Assembly (NCBI GenBank): GCA_003156805.1
Contig: PMHV01000013.1
Location: 164,388-228,387 of the forward strand
Source: Acidobacteriaceae bacterium
Lineage (GTDB): Bacteria > Acidobacteriota > Terriglobia > Terriglobales > Acidobacteriaceae
Length of the DNA: 64,000 nt
Reading direction: 5' to 3'
The notes below the pieces were generated by a model. The model saw nothing but the letters and a program-made list of their open reading frames with translations, searched no databases and was not told the origin of the DNA. Below are positions 50,370 to 58,608 of the stretch, piece after piece. The position numbers and the translations under genes were made by a program. How positions within the stretch are numbered: the first letter of the stretch is position 1; every line of letters starts with the position of its first letter.

Positions 50370-51950
50370 TTAGTTCTCCGTGGCTTCCACTTTCTCCTTG
50401 GGCGGTGGCAGCGACTTGGCGGGTCTGGCTGGCTTTCCCGGCGTGGCAGGAGCGGCGGGCACCGCCGGTGCGGCCACGGCCGCAGCTTTGCGGATCTCAA
50501 TGCCGCCATGATCGTTGTTCAGCACAATGTGCGCGGCGGCATTGCCCAGCGATCCGCTGGCGCTAGCCTCGCGGTCTCCGTTTTCCACTTTCAATTCTGC
50601 GAAGTCAGACTGAATCTCCCCGTCGCGGGTTCTCGCATCCAGCCGGAAACCCGAGTGCTCGGGAAGGCTCAACTGAATATCGCCTTGGCGGTTGTCGATC
50701 TGCAGGTTGCCCAGCGACCGCATCGAGATTTCCACGCCGCCATTTTGATCCTGCAGGCGAACGTCTCCGGCGACGCTCTCCAGGCGAATGTCTTTGGAGC
50801 GTGTGATCAGCCGCAACGGTCCGGTGAGGTGGTCGGCGTTCAGGTCCCCGGAATCGAGGTCAAGATCGCCATCGATCTTGGAGAATTCCATATCTGTGCG
50901 CGAGGACTTGAAGGTGACCGTCTTGGCGATGCGGCTGAGTTTGACGCTCTCCTCGAACTCGCCGTCGAATTGAGCCGCGCCCTTGACGTCAGTAACCGAA
51001 ACTTCATTCAGCCGGCCTTCGATGTGTACGTTTCCCGTGATCTGCTCGACTTTTGCCGAGCTCTTCTCCAGGCTCAGTTTTACGTTGCCGGTAACTTCTT
51101 CGACGGAGGTGTCCCCGCGCTGCGTGGAGACCTCGATATCGCCTTCGCGGTCGGTGACGGTGACATCGCCGCGCCGCGAAACAATGGTAACCGCCGCTTT
51201 GCGGGGCAGGGAAATGTCGAGATCGCTTTCTACCGGATGGTCGCCCGCCGCCTCCACCCTGGCGTCGAGCGTGACCTCTCCGCCAATTGTGGTAAAGGTT
51301 GGCGTGGTTTGGCCGTTGTATTTGTCGGCGTCGCTCCGGTTCTCGGCGCCAATCCGCTTGCGCACCACCACCGTGATCTTGTTGTCGTCGGAAGCGTGAA
51401 CGCTTACTCCGCCGCGGATATCGATCACCTTCAGGCTGTCTCCGGCGGGAAAATCCTGTTCCAGATGCTCGTCGAAGTTGTAAGTCTCGCCGAAGATGTT
51501 GTCGAAGTCCCCGTCGTTGATGCCTATGTTGTCGCGAATCTCGCCCCAGTTGAAGCGCGACGCCTGGGTGGCGATCAAGCCCCAGAACACAATCGCGACC
51601 ACCAAAACAATTCCGCCCGCGCCAATCCCCGGAGGCGCGCTGCCTTCGCGCTGGGCTTGCTGGTATTCGATCAGTTTGAGCACACCCCACAGAATCAGCA
51701 GCAGCGGCCAGTAATGCGCGAACAGAACACCCATGCGCGCCCACGATATTTTGTGCAGGTTGCCCAGCAGGAACACCACGCCCATAATGATCAGCACCAC
51801 CGGGCCCGCGAACGAGCGCCGCCGCCGCCGATACGGCGGTATCGGAGCAACCGGGCCGGGTGCAACATAGTTTGGCGTCGCATAATTTGGCGCAACAAAG
51901 TTTGGCCCAACGTTTGGCGTTCCCGAATTTGGCGTTCCGGGATTAGACAT
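50370..51950 (-). CDS. Membrane-anchored DUF4097 beta-helix protein
   Basis: A 526-residue protein. The N-terminus is a Pro/Asn-rich repeat tail (PNSGTPNVGPNFVAPN), then three hydrophobic helices (about 47-67, 76-97, 112-130) of the LiaF/DUF5668 type, then an extracytoplasmic stack of short beta repeats with Asp/Gly turns (GDVTVTDREGDIEVSTQRGD, split by turns), the DUF4097 fold found in envelope-stress operons. Position at the end of the sigma operon suggests a sensor or effector of envelope stress. Its start overlaps the previous gene by 8 nt. Confidence 0.8.
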   Translation of the reverse strand: MSNPGTPNSGTPNVGPNFVAPNYATPNYVAPGPVAPIPPYRRRRRSFAGPVVLIIMGVVFLLGNLHKISWARMGVLFAHYWPLLLILWGVLKLIEYQQAQREGSAPPGIGAGGIVLVVAIVFWGLIATQASRFNWGEIRDNIGINDGDFDNIFGETYNFDEHLEQDFPAGDSLKVIDIRGGVSVHASDDNKITVVVRKRIGAENRSDADKYNGQTTPTFTTIGGEVTLDARVEAAGDHPVESDLDISLPRKAAVTIVSRRGDVTVTDREGDIEVSTQRGDTSVEEVTGNVKLSLEKSSAKVEQITGNVHIEGRLNEVSVTDVKGAAQFDGEFEESVKLSRIAKTVTFKSSRTDMEFSKIDGDLDLDSGDLNADHLTGPLRLITRSKDIRLESVAGDVRLQDQNGGVEISMRSLGNLQIDNRQGDIQLSLPEHSGFRLDARTRDGEIQSDFAELKVENGDREASASGSLGNAAAHIVLNNDHGGIEIRKAAAVAAPAVPAAPATPGKPARPAKSLPPPKEKVEATEN

Positions 51951-52953
51951 GGTTCACCTCTCCGGAAGACGGAGGCTGCGTTGAATCGGGAGCCGCCGAA
52001 GACGTTGGCGGCGCTGCACTGGGCGGCACTGCATTAGAAGGCGCCATCGGAGTTCCTCCGCCCGGAGGCGGCGGCCCCACATGGCCATGCCACGATGCGC
52101 TGCTTTGCAACAGCTTGACCACTCCCACCACCAGGATCCAGGCCGGCCAGGTGCGGTCGATCCCGGCAATGTCCGTACTCTGTAGTAGAAGCAGCAAACC
52201 GGTAGTCAGCACCATCGTTGGACCCATCAGCCATCGCGTACGGCAGCGGCCACAGGTGCAGGTGCGGTTGGTTCGATCCCAGTGGCGCACGAACATCCAC
52301 CCGCCCAATAGAATAATTATCAGAGGCCAGTAGCGCTCGAAGCCGTATTCCATGATCCCCAGCGTGTGCAGCAGGAACAGCAGTCCCAGTCCGATGAGCA
52401 CCACAGCCCCGGTCGGAACCTTGCCTGCATCGAATTTATCGCTCACATTGAAGGTCTGGCCGAGGCCGAACGGATCCGGCGCGGGCTGGCCCACCTGCAA
52501 CGCTTTCGCCGTGCGCACCGCGTCAATGATCTGGTACACGACGAAGAACGCGAGGCCAATGCCGCAGATCGTATCCAGCGGGCTGCGTTGGCTGGCGCCC
52601 ATCACCAGCAGCACGAAGATGAACAGATGAGCCAGCCCTTTGGCATATTGCCCGTTGTAAACCGCCCCGACGCCGAATGGAATTGCGCCCAGAATCCCGG
52701 CGACTGCCGGGTGCGGGCCCGATGCGGGCGCGGGGGGAATTCTGCTCCCCACTCCTGCGACGCCCGGCGGCGGATACACAGTTTGCGGAGGCACGAATCC
52801 CGCTGCCGGGGCCGTGCCTTCCATACGGGCGGCCAGGCAGGCCTCGCAGTAAATCACTCCACGAACGTCGCGAGTGCAGTTGGCGCAAAGCGGTTTGCCG
52901 CAGGTGCGGCAGAAAGCCGCCGCGGCAACGTCGTTGTGTGTGGCGCAGTTCAT
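51943..52953 (-). CDS. B-box-like zinc-finger membrane protein with LiaF-type helices
   Basis: A 336-residue protein. The N-terminal C-x2-H-...-CxxC-x7-CxxC segment (CATHNDVAAAAFCRTCGKPLC, then CTRDVRGVIYCEAC) is a B-box-type zinc finger. After a Pro-rich linker come about seven hydrophobic helices (IFVLLVMGAS, GAVVLIGLGLLFLLHTLGI) resembling the DUF5668/LiaF-like family, and a Pro/Ala tail. It lies between the anti-sigma and DUF4097 genes with 4-nt and 8-nt overlaps, so it is translated as part of the operon. Role: probably membrane signalling, by context only. Confidence 0.75.
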   Translation of the reverse strand: MNCATHNDVAAAAFCRTCGKPLCANCTRDVRGVIYCEACLAARMEGTAPAAGFVPPQTVYPPPGVAGVGSRIPPAPASGPHPAVAGILGAIPFGVGAVYNGQYAKGLAHLFIFVLLVMGASQRSPLDTICGIGLAFFVVYQIIDAVRTAKALQVGQPAPDPFGLGQTFNVSDKFDAGKVPTGAVVLIGLGLLFLLHTLGIMEYGFERYWPLIIILLGGWMFVRHWDRTNRTCTCGRCRTRWLMGPTMVLTTGLLLLLQSTDIAGIDRTWPAWILVVGVVKLLQSSASWHGHVGPPPPGGGTPMAPSNAVPPSAAPPTSSAAPDSTQPPSSGEVNHV

Positions 52954-53735
52954 ACCAACCTCCTGTACGTGGTCACCGACACTACAGGCAGATCGTGGAC
53001 AGATGGACCCAGACGAGCGCTGGCCAGAACAATACGGCTCTCAGACTGGCTATAGTTGCGCTCCTGCTTCTGTTCGGGTTCTTTGCTGGTGTCGTTCTTG
53101 TGCTCTTTCCGTTTCTCCGGACTCGATTCCTCCGGGGCCGGCTCCGCGGGCACTACATTCCTCTTGAGTTCCCGGACCCGCGATTCCACCTCGTAGACGA
53201 ACCGGATGTTCTCGTAATACTTCACCACCCGGCCGCTGGTCGAGAAATATGCGCGGCGAATGCTGGTCGGCCGCAGGCTCACCTGCCGCAGGTCAGCCGG
53301 CTTCACGCCCGCCACGCTCAACCCCACCGACAGCGCGAAAAATGCCATGCCGAACGACATAGCAAACCTCGGCTGCCGGACCGTCGCCCAGGCTGGAGTG
53401 ATGTATCCATCCAGCCAGGCCTGAGCCCGCTGCACCCACGAACTTCGTGGCCGCGGGGACGGCGCATTCCCCCGCAGGCGCAGGGTGTCTACGCCCGTCG
53501 TCGATGCCAGAACGTTCGCGACCAGATCGGCCGAAGGCTCCACCTCCGTGAGACCCTTCAGCCAGTTGTGTCCCGCCTCAGCTTCCGCAAACAACGGCCC
53601 GCACGCCGGACATACCCGCGCATGAGCCTGGAAGCTGTCGAGTTGATTGCCCTTTAGCGCGCCCTCGACGGCGTCCGCCAGCAGGGCATCAAACTCGTGG
53701 CACTGCAATGAGTTACTGGTCTGGTCTGGCATCAC
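52950..53735 (-). CDS. Zinc-finger anti-sigma factor
   Basis: A 261-residue protein. The N-terminal zf-HC2 module has HEFDALLADAVEG followed by HARVCPACGPLF, giving the HxxxCxxC site. A transmembrane helix at about 128-146 (FAMSFGMAFFALSVGLSVAG region) and a basic/acidic periplasmic tail complete the layout of a ZAS anti-sigma that holds the ECF sigma at the membrane. Its start overlaps the sigma stop by 4 nt and its stop overlaps the next gene. The tail is rich in Glu/Lys repeats. Confidence 0.88.
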   Translation of the reverse strand: MMPDQTSNSLQCHEFDALLADAVEGALKGNQLDSFQAHARVCPACGPLFAEAEAGHNWLKGLTEVEPSADLVANVLASTTGVDTLRLRGNAPSPRPRSSWVQRAQAWLDGYITPAWATVRQPRFAMSFGMAFFALSVGLSVAGVKPADLRQVSLRPTSIRRAYFSTSGRVVKYYENIRFVYEVESRVRELKRNVVPAEPAPEESSPEKRKEHKNDTSKEPEQKQERNYSQSESRIVLASARLGPSVHDLPVVSVTTYRRLV

Positions 53736-54331
53736 ATCACCTGCCTATAGGTACGTTGCAAAAGGCGGCCAAGTTCCGCCCGTCCTCGGTTTATTCTGGA
53801 TTTCACGGTCCCCTCCGGAACTTTCAAAACGGTGGCAATTTCGCGGTAGTCCATATCCTGTAAGTCCCTTAGAATCAAAGCCTCACGCAGCTCCGGCGAA
53901 AGCTTTGCCAGGGCTGCGTGCACGGTCTCGCCGGTCTCCCGGCTGCGCACCTGGGCATCCGGCCGTGGCGATTGGTCTGGAATTTGCTCACTCAGTGGCT
54001 GCGCGTCTTCATGCTCCGATGACGCGGTGTCCAGCGAATCCGTAATCCGGTCCTGCTTGGTTTTGCGGAAGTGATCCACCAGCAGGTTGCGCGTGATGGT
54101 CGTCACCCAGGTCACGAACGCGCCTTTCGACGAATCGTAGCTCGAAAGCGTCCGGTACATCTTGATGAAGACCTCTTGGGTAAGGTCTTCCGCATCGTCG
54201 CCCGAGCCAGCGAAACGATAGCAGATGTTATAGATACGCCGGTTGTAGGTGCGGACGATTTCTTCCCATGCGGCCGCCTCGCCGGCAATGCACCGGCGCA
54301 CCAGCATCGCGATCACATGGACGTCTTCCAA
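53732..54331 (-). CDS. ECF-type RNA polymerase sigma factor (RpoE-like)
   Basis: A 199-residue sigma factor. Region 2 has EEIVRTYNRRIYNICYRF and DAEDLTQEVFIKMYRTL; region 4 has LSPELREALILRDLQDMDY with the HTH REIATVLKVPEGTVKSRI. The linker between them is longer than usual and acidic. The start is a TTG at 54331 with GGGGAG 6 nt upstream. It leads a four-gene operon in which every pair overlaps by 4-8 nt. Confidence 0.93.
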   Translation of the reverse strand: MEDVHVIAMLVRRCIAGEAAAWEEIVRTYNRRIYNICYRFAGSGDDAEDLTQEVFIKMYRTLSSYDSSKGAFVTWVTTITRNLLVDHFRKTKQDRITDSLDTASSEHEDAQPLSEQIPDQSPRPDAQVRSRETGETVHAALAKLSPELREALILRDLQDMDYREIATVLKVPEGTVKSRINRGRAELGRLLQRTYRQVM

Positions 54332-54379
54332 CCCACGCTCCCCGGAATTGCCGGTTGCCTACAAGCTATTTCATCAATG

Positions 54380-54510
54380 GTCTAAATCGTCTAAATCGTT
54401 TTGAAAAAACATCGCTTTGGAAAAGAGTCGTTTTGGAGACAATCGCCTTGGGAAAAAATCGTCCTGAGCAAATCGTCTCGAGCGAATCGTTTTGAGCAAA
54501 TGGTCTTGGG
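54380..54510 (+). repeat. Degenerate AATCGTTTTGAG tandem repeat
   Basis: About eight variants of AATCGTYTTGRGNAA follow each other (for example AATCGTTTTGAAAAAAC, GTCGTTTTGGAGAC, AATCGTCTCGAGCG, AATCGTTTTGAGCAAA). It lies in the 476-nt gap between the sigma factor start and the Ig-lipoprotein end. Confidence 0.8.
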
Positions 54511-54571
54511 AAGGGCACGGCTTCAGCCCTGCCGCCAGAGCCCATAATGACGCGGGCTTTAGCCCTGAGGC
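54511..54571 (+). repeat. REP-B repeat related to the RAYT inner repeat
   Basis: AGGGCACGGCTTCAGCCCTG (from 54511) and GGGCTTTAGCCCTGAGG (54554-54570) repeat the GGCTTTAGCC / CTGAGG motif of the RAYT element at 21047-21066. It is one of the non-autonomous copies one would expect of that element. Confidence 0.75.
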
Positions 54572-54749
54572 AGCCTGGTTGTCCGCTTCCTTCGACTCCA
54601 CAAGACAATACGCAGCTGTGCAGGGCAAAGTTCTCCCCTCGCAACCTTCTGTAAATCAAGGAATTGTAGCAGCCGGAAGATAGGCAAAGAGTATTTCCGC
54701 CGGAACATGCCGGCAGACGAAAGCGCCTCTAAATTCGCCTCAGGCAAGA

Positions 54750-54776
54750 AAAAAAGTGGCGCACCGGAGTGCCACA
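54750..54776 (-). terminator. Rho-independent terminator of the Ig-lipoprotein operon
   Basis: On the minus strand GTGGCAC pairs with GTGCGCCAC around a short loop (arms 54770-54776 and 54757-54763, one mismatch) and is followed by seven T. It lies 32 nt beyond the stop codon at 54808. Confidence 0.85.
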
Positions 54777-54807
54777 CGAAGGGAAGCGGAAACTTCCAAG
54801 CGGAGTA

Positions 54808-57294
54808 CTAGAACGTTTCCAGATCGAAGTAGCCGAGCGTCAACTGGTTGGCGTCGGTTTCGATCGCTATCACGGTTGTCGTGGAAGTCGATGGAGGCAC
54901 GCCGACGTCGACCAGGTAATAGCTGAACGCGTCCTGGTTGGTGGTGGTCGTGACATCCAGGCCCTTGATGGTGCCGGTAAAGACACCGCTGGGATCGGCG
55001 GTGAAGGCGCCGGACACGGTCAGATCCGGACTCTGCACCGCTGACGTGCCAGTGGAAATCCAGTTGAGGTCAGCGGTTCCAGCGAAGGTTCCGACTCCGT
55101 CGGCGACGACGGGGCCGACGGCGCCGAACTCATTCTCGTTAGCTATCGGCGTATTCACGCCGCCAGCGGCTACGACGTAGGTGCCGCCGAAGTTGCCAGC
55201 GACGAATGAGCCGCGGCCAGTTTGCCCGAAGCCAAGACCGCCGACGACGTCGGTCATGTCCATGGAAGCCGAAAGAATCTGGCCGGCTCCGGTTAGATAT
55301 AGCTGTAGGTTATAAGTTGCGGTCCCATCGGTCACGCCGGTCATGGTCACGCGTCCGGTGGCATCGACCGTGTAGGTTCCGCCCGTGATGGCGGAGGGGC
55401 TTTGCGTTCCGGTCCCGGTGAGGTCGTTGTAATTGATTATGCCGCCCACAGTGCCGCCGGAGTTGGCAATGAGCTCCCCGGCCGCTTGCAACACTCCAGA
55501 CGTGTCGAAGCCAGACAAGCCGACCACGTAGCTGTTACCGGCGATGGAACCAAAGGTTCCGGTATTGGTTCCCTGGCCGAGAGCGACACCCCCGGTGCTG
55601 CCCGCCAAAACGTCGTCGGTTTCTACCAGGCGGATGTGAGATCCATCGACGATGTAACCAACCAGAATAATCTGGGGAATGCCCGAGGGCGTACTGGGGT
55701 TGAGGGTGAAGGTGAGACGGCCGGAGGGATCGGGAGTGGAAACGGTGCTGCCGTAGAAAGTCTGATCCAGCAACGGAGCGGGAAGACCTCCATCGTTGAT
55801 GTCGAAGACGCTGCCCGTCCCCGAGATCGTTCCGGGACCGTTGATGTCGAGGACGCCGCCGATGGCGAGCGGATAGCCATTGCTGTCGAGGCCGGCAACG
55901 CCGAAGGCGAACCCTCCCGTGGGAGCGGTCGTGGTGTATTGCAAGTCCAATGTTCCACTGGCCGCAGCCGAGGCATCGTACTCGGTGATCAGGGCCGTGC
56001 AGGTACAAAACAGAGTGCCGTTAAGAGTCTCGACGCCGCTTACGCCGACGTTGGGGTCTGCGGTGGTGCAGTCGGTTCCGTTGCACGTGGTCAGAACGAT
56101 CTGCAGGTTGCCGTCTGCGGTGGTCGACATGGCGCTGCCGGTGCCGTTGATCTGGTCGCTGAGGGGCCCGTTAAAGTCAACGAAGTCCTGCTCGCCGGTG
56201 GTGATCACCCCGCCGCTAACCGTAAAGACACCAGCCAGGGAATAGGGCGCCAAGGTGGCCACGTCTTCCCCTTGCAGAGAGAACACGTAGTTGCCGTCGG
56301 CCAGGGGCGGAGGCGCGATGGTGATCGCGGCCGACGCCGATTTTGAGGGGTCGGTCTTGGAGGTAGCGGTCACGGTCACGGTACTGCCGGTGGGAACGGC
56401 AGCGGGCGCAGTATATGTGGTGGCAACATTGCTGAGCGTGGCGGTGGGGCTGAAGACGCCGCAAGCCCCGGCGCTGCCGCAAGTCACGGTCCAGTTTACG
56501 CCCTGGTTCTGCGAGTCATTGGTGACTACCGCTGTGAGCGACGCCGCGGTACTGGTCTGCAGCGAAGTGGGTGGCGCCGGGTTGAAGGCGACGGAAATCA
56601 CCGGAGCCGTCGTCGTGATAGTGATCGTGGCCGACGCCGATTTTGTGGGGTCAGTCTTGGAGGTTGCCGTGACGGTCACGGTGCTGCCGGTGGGAACGGC
56701 GGCGGGCGCGGTATAAGTGGCCGTGGTAGCCGTCACGGCGCTAAAGGCACCGCAAGCCCCGGTGCTGCCGCAAGTCACGGACCAGATTACACCCTGGTTC
56801 TGCGAGTCGTTGGTGACCACCGCGACGAGCGGCGTCGTGTTACTGATCTGAAGCGAAGTGGGCGGCGCCGGGCTCAAGGCAACGGAAATGGCAGGCGGAG
56901 CCGTGATGGTGATGGTGGCCGAAACCGTCGCCGAGCTGCTGTCCACGGCGGTAGCTGTGACGGTTACGGTGCTGCCAGTGGGAACGGCAGCCGGGGCGGT
57001 GTACATGGTTGCGGCATTGCTCGCCGTGGCGACAGGACTAAAACTTCCGCAGGCCCCAGCGCTGCCGCAGGTGACGGTCCAGTTTACGCCGCCGTTCGCG
57101 GAGTCGTTGCTGACCACCGCTGTGAGCGAGGTTTGAGCGCCGGTTGCGAGCGAGGTGGGCGCGTTGCCGCTGAAGGCAATGGAAATCGTCGGTGGAACTG
57201 TGGTTGTCGTGGTGTGGCTGGAGCCGCCGCAGGCAACCAGCGCGGCGATCGTCATTAATGCAGTGAGCAGAAAAATTGATTTGCGGAATGTCAT
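54808..57294 (-). CDS. Secreted lipoprotein with three Ig-like repeats
   Basis: An 828-residue protein. A lipobox-type signal (FLLTALMTIAALVACGG) places Cys22 at the lipidation site. Three Ig-like repeats of about 95 residues follow, each with NDSxNxGVxWxVTCGSxGACG and YTAPAAVPTGSTVTVTAT; the conserved Cys pair in CGSAGACG may form a disulfide. The rest (about 325-828) holds Gly/Thr/Asp-rich beta repeats (for example SGFDTSGVLQAAGELIANS) that look like a beta-propeller or adhesion stalk. It lies 4 nt within the upstream gene and is terminated at 54750. It is likely displayed on the cell surface. Confidence 0.85.
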   Translation of the reverse strand: MTFRKSIFLLTALMTIAALVACGGSSHTTTTTVPPTISIAFSGNAPTSLATGAQTSLTAVVSNDSANGGVNWTVTCGSAGACGSFSPVATASNAATMYTAPAAVPTGSTVTVTATAVDSSSATVSATITITAPPAISVALSPAPPTSLQISNTTPLVAVVTNDSQNQGVIWSVTCGSTGACGAFSAVTATTATYTAPAAVPTGSTVTVTATSKTDPTKSASATITITTTAPVISVAFNPAPPTSLQTSTAASLTAVVTNDSQNQGVNWTVTCGSAGACGVFSPTATLSNVATTYTAPAAVPTGSTVTVTATSKTDPSKSASAAITIAPPPLADGNYVFSLQGEDVATLAPYSLAGVFTVSGGVITTGEQDFVDFNGPLSDQINGTGSAMSTTADGNLQIVLTTCNGTDCTTADPNVGVSGVETLNGTLFCTCTALITEYDASAAASGTLDLQYTTTAPTGGFAFGVAGLDSNGYPLAIGGVLDINGPGTISGTGSVFDINDGGLPAPLLDQTFYGSTVSTPDPSGRLTFTLNPSTPSGIPQIILVGYIVDGSHIRLVETDDVLAGSTGGVALGQGTNTGTFGSIAGNSYVVGLSGFDTSGVLQAAGELIANSGGTVGGIINYNDLTGTGTQSPSAITGGTYTVDATGRVTMTGVTDGTATYNLQLYLTGAGQILSASMDMTDVVGGLGFGQTGRGSFVAGNFGGTYVVAAGGVNTPIANENEFGAVGPVVADGVGTFAGTADLNWISTGTSAVQSPDLTVSGAFTADPSGVFTGTIKGLDVTTTTNQDAFSYYLVDVGVPPSTSTTTVIAIETDANQLTLGYFDLETF

Positions 57295-57797
57295 TGGGCG
57301 ACTCCCTTTGTCTCAACCTGGGCAGTTCGTCTGTTCTTTGCGGCGCCGTATTGCCCTTGCGGAAAGACTAGAAATCCTCTGGTGTTGCGGATGGTGACGG
57401 TGCGGCCGCCGACCGTGAGTTGGCGGGCCAGGAAATATTCCTTCCCGTGCAGCGACACCGAGGCCCCCACGATCTGAACCGGCATGCCGGTTTGCAGGGC
57501 CGCTTTTGTCTCCTGGCTCAGGAACGGCCCGACGTGGGTATCGACGACGCCCTGCGGACCCGCTACCAGCAAATGCATGCCGGCGGGACTGCCGACCACG
57601 TGCTGGGTGACGACTTCCTGGATGGTTCCGATCAAACTGGTTTCACGGGCCGCGTCGTAGACGAGCCCAAAGCCCTGTGCGGGGCGGGATTCGGGCGCCG
57701 GTTGGGCGCCGAGTGGGATCGCCAGAATCGCGAGCAGCGGACCGGCCAGCAGCCCCGCGAGCATTCGAGTGGATTTCGTGAAACCAGTGCGCCTCAT
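57291..57797 (-). CDS. Secreted protein of unknown function upstream of the Ig lipoprotein
   Basis: A 168-residue protein with a signal peptide (MLAGLLAGPLLAILAIPLGA, cleavage near AQPAP). The mature part (LIGTIQEVVTQHVVGSPAGM, then HLLVAGPQGVVDTHVGPFLS) looks like one small beta domain; no family is recognised. Its stop overlaps the lipoprotein start by 4 nt, so the two are cotranslated. It is preceded by a 175-nt leader and a strong promoter. Confidence 0.7.
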   Translation of the reverse strand: MRRTGFTKSTRMLAGLLAGPLLAILAIPLGAQPAPESRPAQGFGLVYDAARETSLIGTIQEVVTQHVVGSPAGMHLLVAGPQGVVDTHVGPFLSQETKAALQTGMPVQIVGASVSLHGKEYFLARQLTVGGRTVTIRNTRGFLVFPQGQYGAAKNRRTAQVETKGVAQ

Positions 57798-58009
57798 GGA
57801 TTCGCTCCTTAGGAACCGCTCAGCGTTCTTGCTTCTTGCCGCGCGAACTGGCCGGGTCCATTAGCCAGCGCACGGGGGGAGGGTGGGCTTGGGTGTCGAA
57901 CTTCAAAGCTATGCTGCCCGGGCGGTAATCTCTGCCGCCCGTGTATTTCAAATTTGTAATAAATCAGGACGAATGGCCGAATTATGTTCCAGCGTTCACG
58001 CAGCGTCAA
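57798..58009 (-). promoter_or_regulatory. Promoter and long structured leader of the Ig-lipoprotein operon
   Basis: On the minus strand TTGACG (58009-58004) and CATAAT (57986-57981) are 17 nt apart. A leader of about 175 nt would follow, with a 7-bp hairpin CGGGCGG / CCGCCCG at 57919-57941, a second one with CTGGC / GCCAG near 57850-57875, and AAGGAG before the ATG at 57797. Confidence 0.7.
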
Positions 58010-58608
58010 TCAAGAAATGAGTTTTGATGTTTGGTTTGGCGGTACGTCGGGACATGCCCAGAAGTTTGTCCTGAGTCTGGCGGGACGGGCAGGCCCAGGG
58101 TTTGCCTGCGCTTCTCGCGCACTTCTCCTGCATTTTCTCCTGCACTACTCTCCACCAGAAATCGTTCCTTCGGCGATGCCGATGGAGACGGTGATGGCGC
58201 AGCAGGCTGGTGATGGCCGCGCCGGTCCGCGTCAGCAGCAGTGCGGGATCTCCTCCGCAGCAGGCGGAGTGGATATAAGAAGGCTTTATTGGAGAACGTG
58301 GGGAGGAGCGGGCGCGGGAAATTGCCGTGTTCGTTTATATTATCTGTAAGATATAGGGAGGCGCCTGAAGTTCGTTCGTTTTCGCTCCGCGGGAGGGTTT
58401 TTTGGTTCTTCCTCAGCTTTCATAAGCGCCCTGCCGATGGTCTACCGGCCAGCCTCAGGGGCTGACGGCAGGGGAAACCGCAGGCGAGTTTCAGTGGCCG
58501 GCCGATCACTCAACTGCCGCAATTTGCTCTAGACCGGAAAGTCTTTCCGAAAGCTGTAAAGAGTTGCCTGCCGCTGGCCGATGAAGATTACAGGGCGCCC
58601 CATTCCCG
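58010..58608. other. Gene-free region upstream of the histidine kinase
   Basis: About 600 nt. Near its end, CCGGCCA (58445-58451) pairs with TGGCCGG (58495-58501) around smaller helices, a possible structured leader. No gene or promoter that I trust was found; an open frame at 57984-58349 has unlikely composition. Confidence 0.5.

Noticed and set aside
20254-54510. Tandem arrays considered as CRISPR arrays
   Set aside because: Units are 6-16 bp without spacers and no cas gene is present.
58445-58501. Riboswitch upstream of the histidine kinase
   Set aside because: A 7-bp closing helix is visible, but no known riboswitch consensus (c-di-GMP, cobalamin, TPP or SAM) matches; kept only as a remark in the gap description.
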